Origin: Victivallales bacterium
GTDB lineage: Bacteria; Verrucomicrobiota; Lentisphaeria; Oligosphaerales; Oligosphaeraceae
Assembly: GCA_017431185.1 (NCBI GenBank)
Contig: JAFRLP010000181.1
Coordinates: forward strand, 1 to 15,304
DNA length: 15,304 nucleotides
Reading direction: 5' to 3'
The position numbers and the translations under genes are program-made. The notes below the pieces were generated by a model. The model was not told where the DNA came from. It made no database searches and worked only from the letters and a program-made list of their open reading frames with translations. Positions 8,601-12,580 of this stretch are shown here, one piece after another; the first letter of the stretch is position 1; each line of letters starts with the position of its first letter.

Positions 8601-9754
8601 AGCACTGGCTCCGTTGACTGGCTTATGTGGATGTGCCGAAAGAATTTTTCCAGAACCTTCTCGCCATTGACGTGGACTTTGGCCAGATAGCCGACATCCC
8701 CCTCCGCGTGGTCGTTGACATGTTCCACGGTGGCAGCCAGATGAAACCACTTGCCAGGGGACGGAACGGCTCCGCCCGTCAGGGCCTGGTTCCAGGATTT
8801 CCCGTCACTGCAGAAGCTGAAGTTCCACAGATTGCCGGTCCGTCCCAGAAAAAACGCATTCTGCTTGTAGAAGACCATGGCGTTCTGCCCCTTTTTGAAA
8901 CCGTCTTCCCGAAAACGCATGACTGCCACCAGTGACAGACCATTCTCCGTGATGTTGCAGTGTTCGCTGTCGGTCAGGACGGCACCGCCGCCGTTCTGGC
9001 CTGAAAGACGGAGGGCGTGTTCCTCCAGTCGTGCGTCCCCATGCAGTTGAAGTCCTTTTCCGCTGACAAGATTGGCCGACAGGTCGGAGGATATGGCCTG
9101 CTCCCGACGCGGAACACCCGTGTCGATGACCAGGCGCATCAGGTATTCTCCGCGGTCGTTCTGGAAATTGCCCCAGTTGCGCATGAAGGTCTGTCCGTGG
9201 TCATGGGAGACCCAGGAACTGTCGTTGGAGAGCGATGTGTCGATGCCTGGATAGAAGTAGTCGTTGTTCGACAGGGAGTCCCGCTTGGTGAAGATGACCT
9301 CGGTCGGATTGCGGTCAAGCCAGGTGACTGGAAAGGGTATCTCCACCCACTGGTAGCGCAGGGCGTCCTCCTTGTTCTTCTTGGCCTTGAAGCGCGGGTC
9401 GCTGGTCTTCAGGAGCAGTTCTCGACCGTTGATTTTCAGGGAGATGTCCTCGCCCAGGCCATCCAGTTCGCCATCGTTCAGCCAACTGCAGTCCGCCACG
9501 GCGCAGAACATTCGCAGGGCGGCAAAGCCAGCCTGGGAGGCGGCTCCAGCAGGAAACTTGTCCAGCGCAAACAACTTCCTCCCCTGAATTACGGAGCGGT
9601 TGATGAACAGCACACCCTGCCGGTAGCCGCCGTATTGGCCAGTCTCGTTGCAAAGAGTCAGTCTGCCATGGCCGCTGTCCTCGACTCTCCACTCTGCGGC
9701 TGACGCGACGAAACAGGCAAGCAGGAACAGGAAATAGGTAGATGTATTCTTCAT
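5696..9754 (-). CDS. secreted LamG / DUF6259-like / CBM6-like glycan-active enzyme
   Basis: The product has 1352 residues. Residues 1-20 are a signal peptide (MKNTSTYFLFLLACFVASA). Residues about 235-415 are a LamG/concanavalin-like sandwich, with LSLVAVMRF, the GKWFHLAATV strand, KVHVNGEKV and a final IGEAAVFQRVF. Residues about 545-1175 resemble DUF6259, a large barrel domain of PVC-group proteins distantly related to alpha-glycosidase clans: HPVAYAAKNPGG, the barrel strands LDIIAQWVWWYH and YGIDAIYNDEL (906-916), and DTEDACE (961-967). D909, D914 and E915 are the best catalytic candidates. Residues about 1215-1350 look like a CBM6 module (LEIWVAADVERAGGKI, then PVTGEWADYKLL and GRHDLTSVFTGGCNIKAW). 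The start is the ATG at 9754; a TTG at 9769 would only add residues before the signal peptide. There is no clear Shine-Dalgarno sequence, and it begins 16 bases after pseudopilin 2, so translation is likely coupled. Substrate is unknown. Confidence 0.82.
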   Translation of the reverse strand: MKNTSTYFLFLLACFVASAAEWRVEDSGHGRLTLCNETGQYGGYRQGVLFINRSVIQGRKLFALDKFPAGAASQAGFAALRMFCAVADCSWLNDGELDGLGEDISLKINGRELLLKTSDPRFKAKKNKEDALRYQWVEIPFPVTWLDRNPTEVIFTKRDSLSNNDYFYPGIDTSLSNDSSWVSHDHGQTFMRNWGNFQNDRGEYLMRLVIDTGVPRREQAISSDLSANLVSGKGLQLHGDARLEEHALRLSGQNGGGAVLTDSEHCNITENGLSLVAVMRFREDGFKKGQNAMVFYKQNAFFLGRTGNLWNFSFCSDGKSWNQALTGGAVPSPGKWFHLAATVEHVNDHAEGDVGYLAKVHVNGEKVLEKFFRHIHISQSTEPVLLGFSPKYSDYFLNADIGEAAVFQRVFGAGEIAAMAANAPKVCLLPPGTVELSPMQKAFFQRLKHAATSREGHWLATSLERAAILGDQRPGLPDSPADLGLLDKPEEMTGRFNAAQQLYTLLESPQALLLMVRGSAEGCPPVAGLFHRRAGTGTFGNRIWEWRAAFRDEKWRGNTIASYDKGLKYQVQDKGEGNFKVLWKHADFLATSNIRFDSGMLSADFSLQAVNPALTITSVTFPAWNFAKLPGKKCHLAYPHMCGQLLEEPFNDCNLEGRYPCTRVSMQFSALYDNLGNGVYFAFEDPRGRVKDYVVSGHGGQLQASWTHPVAYAAKNPGGNGYDSSGHAVIRLFEGDWFDAGQCYKRDFLPQSAWWTPRLPRETTPKWYRENPGMICGVNGMPLAREFAALQNYFGLDIIAQWVWWYHISQDEYPRYDQGKSSADSLPFMEQAGLRTESYANPRLWGYDPARSYQWRGRLAERVAVKDEAGEPVIERYGTKDYPVACPACPETARLLEQNIKLSVSYGIDAIYNDELAAGRPHLCFDPNHGHPLNDPTLWLEKGYYPMYEAIRKALPDVPHDTEDACEVYAKCVDAFMPWRWTDEGRIPLFQSIFAGRVQFCGRAYDAFSSQGDWQSFFSKAAEQLVYGEQISWFHLYDMRYASPRRLFLRKMLHLRKALAPWLNVSDMCQFLATETPVTMVESHWGGIGATAKTIKSPQIMHSVWRRQDDGRSLVVFVNLVNQQSEIRPILPDVLRHGHLAVLREGTAEPDFIDLGSSTPPKVSLAARASQVWIVQPNRDVSPEMACIAETLKAMGEMKGWGPILTQPQNKKARNQISARPGEWVAPVQASWMEKCYMPGKYGTFDKSPQRWIQADCGATVFWGEVDFGNQPGTTLEIWVAADVERAGGKIIFQEQGSNLVMAELDIPVTGEWADYKLLSTPLARPFIGRHDLTSVFTGGCNIKAWRVVSAQ

Positions 9755-9770
9755 TTGGATGTAAGCCAAC

Positions 9771-10505
9771 TCAAGGCGACCATTGTTTGCTGCCGTTCGC
9801 CACTGTCCAGGTTCCGCCAGAAGTGACCCTCAAGGGCATGGGCTTCTCCAGCGCCACATGGCCGTCGATGAAGGTGACGTTTGACTGCACGGCATAAGGT
9901 GTGCTGTAATCCTCCCCGTCCTGTGTGCTTGCCCCCAGATGCCGGGATGTGTATCTTTTGCGGCAATAGTCGAAGTTCACATAGTCGCCGGTATTGCAGT
10001 GCGTGTTCTTGCCTTCCAGCAAGTGTATGAATCGCGAGGCATTGCCGATTCTCCCCAGCTTGTACATCTTCGACGCAAGCTTGGTGTTGTTGTCGGTGCC
10101 CAGGTTGCCATTGATGGCATAGTCGTAGGTGGCGACTTGCTGGCGTTGCACGTGAGGATAGACGGTGCCTGAACTGTTCTTGCGCACACGGGCCTCTGAC
10201 GGACATTCCTGCTGGAGAGGATACAGCTTTTCACTGTCGCGGAACTGAAGCAGACCCGCATTCGTCAAAATGCTCAGATAAGTGCCCACATAGGTGCCCA
10301 TCTGGTAGGGGACGATATAGTCCTCATAGTCGTCGGAGTAGAGTGCAAAGGTCAGCCCCAGCTGCTTCATGTTGTTGATGCAGCTGATGTTCCGCGCCTT
10401 GCCGCGCGCCTTCGACAACGCTGGCAACAGCATGGACGCCAATACGGCGATGATGGCTATGACGACCAATAACTCAATCAGGGTGAAAACATTTCTTCGC
10501 GGCAT
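9771..10505 (-). CDS. prepilin-type N-terminal domain protein (pseudopilin 2)
   Basis: The product has 244 residues. The leader MPRRNV is followed by the pseudopilin helix [14 protein letters not shown] and LLPALSKAR (28-36). The mature Glu5 is present; the residue before the cut site is Val, not Gly. The shared Cys is in [12 protein letters not shown]. The C-terminal region keeps a histidine (H189 in SRHLG) and an aspartate-glycine (D214-G215 in TFIDGHV), but 24 residues separate them instead of nine, so the motif carries an insertion. AGGAG (10518-10514 on this strand) lies eight bases before this ATG, which decides the start over an in-frame ATG at 10535. The DUF6259-like gene follows 16 bases downstream, so the two form an operon. 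Predicted location is the inner membrane or a pseudopilus. Confidence 0.88.
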   Translation of the reverse strand: MPRRNVFTLIELLVVIAIIAVLASMLLPALSKARGKARNISCINNMKQLGLTFALYSDDYEDYIVPYQMGTYVGTYLSILTNAGLLQFRDSEKLYPLQQECPSEARVRKNSSGTVYPHVQRQQVATYDYAINGNLGTDNNTKLASKMYKLGRIGNASRFIHLLEGKNTHCNTGDYVNFDYCRKRYTSRHLGASTQDGEDYSTPYAVQSNVTFIDGHVALEKPMPLRVTSGGTWTVANGSKQWSP

Positions 10506-10513
10506 CTGGGAGT

Positions 10514-10518
10514 CTCCT
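10514..10518 (-). promoter_or_regulatory. ribosome-binding site fixing the pseudopilin 2 start
   Basis: AGGAG on the minus strand sits eight bases before the ATG at 10505. The upstream in-frame ATG at 10535 has no comparable site, so the shorter leader peptide is preferred. Confidence 0.75.
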
Positions 10519-10546
10519 GTGGATGGGAACGACATTCAGGTTGTGG

Positions 10547-10575
10547 TTTGCAATCCTTTTTCAACGGTATATAAT
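10547..10575 (+). promoter_or_regulatory. promoter of the second AraC-family gene
   Basis: TTTGCA (10547-10552; four of six consensus bases) and TATAAT (10570-10575; exact) are 17 bases apart. The transcript would begin near 10582, about 39 bases before the ATG at 10621. No Shine-Dalgarno sequence precedes that ATG; the leader is A/T-rich. The -10 box overlaps that of a possible divergent promoter for pseudopilin 2. Confidence 0.65.
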
Positions 10576-10585
10576 ATAGTGTTTT
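10566..10585 (+). repeat. promoter motif shared with the pseudopilin 3 promoter
   Basis: GGTATATAATATAGTGTTTT here matches GGTATATTATATAATGGTGTTTT-like sequence at 11656-11678 with one substitution and three extra bases. Both lie at or just after a -10 box and upstream of genes of the same locus. This may be a shared operator or reflect two similar A/T-rich promoters. Confidence 0.4.
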
Positions 10586-10600
10586 CGGGATGTTGTACAA
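10573..10600 (-). promoter_or_regulatory. possible divergent promoter of the pseudopilin 2 operon
   Basis: Read on the minus strand, TTGTAC (10600-10595) and TATATT (10578-10573) are 16 bases apart. The -35 match is weak (TTG only) and the -10 matches five of six. Its -10 overlaps the plus-strand -10 of the AraC promoter by three bases, so the two polymerase sites would exclude each other. TTGTACAA (10593-10600) is itself an 8-bp palindrome that could be part of an operator. Confidence 0.4.
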
Positions 10601-10620
10601 ATGACAATACTTTCAAATAC

Positions 10621-11541
10621 ATGGATGATGCTTGCAAAAAAACGTTCCGTCTGCCATGTGGCAAATATTTTTCCAAAGGAGAGGCGTGCGCCGCCCTCAA
10701 GACGGTCTATGAGGCAGATGTGTTTGACGGGAAGCCGCAGGTGAAGCGTCATTCGCACGGATTCTACGAACTGGCGGTGGTTCTGCGCGGCGCGGGCTGG
10801 CACAATGTGGAGGGGAAGGAAATCCCCATGCGTCCAGGCAGCGTCTTTCTGCTTTTGCCTGGCGAGCATCATACCTATCGTTTTGCCGAACCTCTGACGC
10901 TGCTTAATTTCATGTTCACGGGACGGCTGCTGCGCACCTATCGTCCTGCACTGGAGAGGATGCCTGGCTTTGCCCGGCTGTTTCGGCACGGTTCCAGCAA
11001 GGAAGAACTGCAGGTGGACTCCGCCGCCATTGCGGAATTGGATGTTCTGGCCAGCGTCATCGTCTCGGAGTCGCAGAGCCGGCTTCCTGGCCAGGAGCTG
11101 GTGCAGACGGTCAGCCTGGTCAATGCACTGGTTCTGATCCTGCGGCGTTGCCAGGGTGAAATGGTCGCCATGCATTCCAGCAGCATCCTCGCCCCCGCCA
11201 TCACTTATATGACCTGCCATTTCCAAAACAGAATCCAGATGAAGGACTTGGCACGGTTGGTCAATTTGTCCGAGATTTCCTTCTACCGCAAGTTCATTCA
11301 GGAAATCGGACAGCCTCCCATCCAGTGGCTGCTCAAACTTCGGATGCGCAAAGCCATGGAATTCCTAGGCCGCATGGATTTGACCATTGCCGAGGTGGCG
11401 GCCTCCGTCGGCTTCAACGACCCCCTCTATTTTTCCCGGCAGTTCTCCCGCGTCGCAGGTTGCTCGCCGCGTGAATACCGCGACAGCGAGCACGGACGCC
11501 GCGATGTCTTCCACGGCGAACAGGTCTCCAAACTGTATTGA
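10621..11541 (+). CDS. AraC-family transcriptional regulator (cupin plus helix-turn-helix)
   Basis: The product has 306 residues from the ATG at 10621. The frame is open further upstream, but that part would run through the promoter and over pseudopilin 2. Residues about 40-100 are the cupin sensor (VKRHSHGFYELAVVLRG, then RPGSVFLLLPGEHHTYRF). Residues about 190-290 are the AraC DNA-binding domain: first helix-turn-helix around IQMKDLARLVNLSEISFYRKF, second around LTIAEVAASVGFNDPLYFSRQF, with the intact signature tail GCSPREYR (280-287). It is divergent from the pseudopilin 2/DUF6259-like operon and upstream of the pseudopilin 3 unit, so it is the likely activator of one or both, responding to a sugar. 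That is inference from position. About 20 residues follow the family tail (HGRRDVFHGEQVSKLY), an unremarkable extension. Confidence 0.9.
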   Translation: MDDACKKTFRLPCGKYFSKGEACAALKTVYEADVFDGKPQVKRHSHGFYELAVVLRGAGWHNVEGKEIPMRPGSVFLLLPGEHHTYRFAEPLTLLNFMFTGRLLRTYRPALERMPGFARLFRHGSSKEELQVDSAAIAELDVLASVIVSESQSRLPGQELVQTVSLVNALVLILRRCQGEMVAMHSSSILAPAITYMTCHFQNRIQMKDLARLVNLSEISFYRKFIQEIGQPPIQWLLKLRMRKAMEFLGRMDLTIAEVAASVGFNDPLYFSRQFSRVAGCSPREYRDSEHGRRDVFHGEQVSKLY

Positions 11542-11584
11542 CGCGAAAACTGGCGACGGCATATCCTGACGCCAACAGAGCGTT

Positions 11585-11606
11585 ATCCTGTCTCGAACCA
11601 CAGGAT
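11585..11606 (+). terminator. hairpin after the second AraC gene
   Basis: ATCCTGT (11585-11591) and ACAGGAT (11600-11606) form a 7-bp stem with an 8-base loop, starting 43 bases after the stop codon. It is followed by TGATTTCC rather than a clear T run, so intrinsic termination would be weak at best. Confidence 0.35.
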
Positions 11607-11634
11607 TGATTTCCGAGAGTCGATTCCTTGCGGT

Positions 11635-11663
11635 TTGAAAACAGTCCATGCACAGGGTATATT
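11635..11663 (+). promoter_or_regulatory. promoter of the pseudopilin 3 / GH42-like unit
   Basis: TTGAAA (11635-11640) and TATATT (11658-11663) are 17 bases apart, each matching five of six consensus bases. A second TATAAT lies at 11665-11670. Transcription would start near 11670, leaving a leader of about 120 bases before the ATG at 11794. The shared promoter motif (11656-11678) covers the -10 region. Confidence 0.65.
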
Positions 11664-11735
11664 ATATAATGGTGTTTTAGATTTTTGTATCCATCCTTGC
11701 TCATCTTGCGTCCGTTGCCGGCAGGCGTTTTGTCT

Positions 11736-11749
11736 TCAGGACTTCCTGA
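11736..11749. repeat. 14-bp inverted repeat in the pseudopilin 3 leader
   Basis: TCAGGA-CT-TCCTGA is a perfect inverted repeat with 6-bp arms, lying between the promoter and the gene, about 45 bases before the start codon. As DNA it could be a dimeric-protein site; as RNA the 2-base loop is too tight for the full stem. No second copy was found in the other promoter regions. Confidence 0.3.
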
Positions 11750-11781
11750 CACGTCCAACAAATAGCCCGCCATGCACAACA

Positions 11782-11787
11782 GGGAGG
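11782..11787 (+). promoter_or_regulatory. ribosome-binding site fixing the pseudopilin 3 start
   Basis: GGGAGG lies six bases before the ATG at 11794. The reading frame is open back to an ATG at 11635, but that part overlaps the promoter and encodes no recognisable protein, so 11794 is the true start. Confidence 0.8.
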
Positions 11788-11793
11788 TTTACA

Positions 11794-12579
11794 ATGAGAT
11801 TCTGTTCCCGTCTGGTCAGAAAGAGTTTTACTTTGATAGAACTGCTGGTCGTCATAGCCATAATCGCGATACTTGCGGCAATGCTGCTGCCTGCCTTGAG
11901 CAAGGCCCGGGAGAAGGCCCGTGGAGTGGCCTGCGTGAACAACCTGAGGCAGCTCTACCTAATCGCCATGGAGTATTCGGAGGAGCATGATGATGACTGG
12001 CTGTTCTCCAGATCTAGGGTTGAATACACTGGCCTGTCGGGAGTCACGACCTGGTACGAATGGATGTACAAGTACCAGAACCTCAAGGGCAAGACGGTCA
12101 AGGTCGGGAATGATAACTATATTAAAGTCCCTTTGCTGATGTGTCCGTCGGACAATGTGCAGCGCAAGTCTTTCCAGAGCCAGAAGATGTATTGCAGCTA
12201 CGCCTCCAATACCTATATGGGGTATTTCAACACGGATGGAAAACTCAACACGTCACCCAACACGGTGCTCCTGAAGAGCTGGCCCAAACGGGTCTCCCCC
12301 AATCGCTATCCCGCCGACACGCTCTTCATCACAGAGAAATGGACAGCGGCGTCATTCTCCCAATCCTATAGCGCATTCTGCTTCTACACGAACGCCGCCA
12401 TTTCCATTGGCGCCGGCAAGGCGCATGCTGGCGGGGCCAGCCAGCTTTTCTCGGACGGGCATGTGCAGGTCAAGAACACCATCCAATGCGTTTACAGCAG
12501 TGCATTGAAGAAGAATCTGACCTCCATCTGGAACGCAACTGCGACAAGTCCTGTGATTACCGTCTCATTCAACCAGTAG
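11794..12579 (+). CDS. prepilin-type N-terminal domain protein with H-X9-DG motif (pseudopilin 3)
   Basis: The product has 261 residues. The leader [11 protein letters not shown] is followed by the pseudopilin helix [14 protein letters not shown] (12-25) and [10 protein letters not shown] (31-40). Mature Glu5 is present; the residue before the cut site is Ser, not Gly. The shared Cys is in [11 protein letters not shown]. The C-terminal domain has H211 and D221-G222 exactly nine residues apart (H-X9-DG). The middle is unlike the other two pseudopilins apart from a Cys-Pro segment (LLMCPSD) common in this family. The GH42-like gene starts one base after this stop codon and has no clear ribosome-binding site of its own, so the two are translationally coupled. 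Predicted location is the inner membrane or a pseudopilus. Confidence 0.9.
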   Translation: MRFCSRLVRKSFTLIELLVVIAIIAILAAMLLPALSKAREKARGVACVNNLRQLYLIAMEYSEEHDDDWLFSRSRVEYTGLSGVTTWYEWMYKYQNLKGKTVKVGNDNYIKVPLLMCPSDNVQRKSFQSQKMYCSYASNTYMGYFNTDGKLNTSPNTVLLKSWPKRVSPNRYPADTLFITEKWTAASFSQSYSAFCFYTNAAISIGAGKAHAGGASQLFSDGHVQVKNTIQCVYSSALKKNLTSIWNATATSPVITVSFNQ

Positions 12580-12580
12580 C

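Noticed and set aside
10369..10620. Upstream extension of the second AraC frame (84 codons)
   Set aside because: It overlaps the start of pseudopilin 2 on the other strand and the promoter region, has low-complexity Met/Ala/Asn content, and the AraC cupin begins only after the ATG at 10621.
11736..11749. The leader palindrome as a transposon end or attachment site
   Set aside because: There is no transposase or integrase gene, no partner copy and no target duplication in the window.
11635..11793. Upstream extension of the pseudopilin 3 frame (53 codons)
   Set aside because: It runs through the promoter and leader; GGGAGG six bases before 11794 and the usual short prepilin leader fix the start there.
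2808..12579. Whether the three pseudopilins form the core of a complete type II secretion or type IV pilus operon
   Set aside because: No ATPase, inner-membrane platform, secretin or prepilin peptidase gene is present; they are isolated pseudopilins paired with enzymes.
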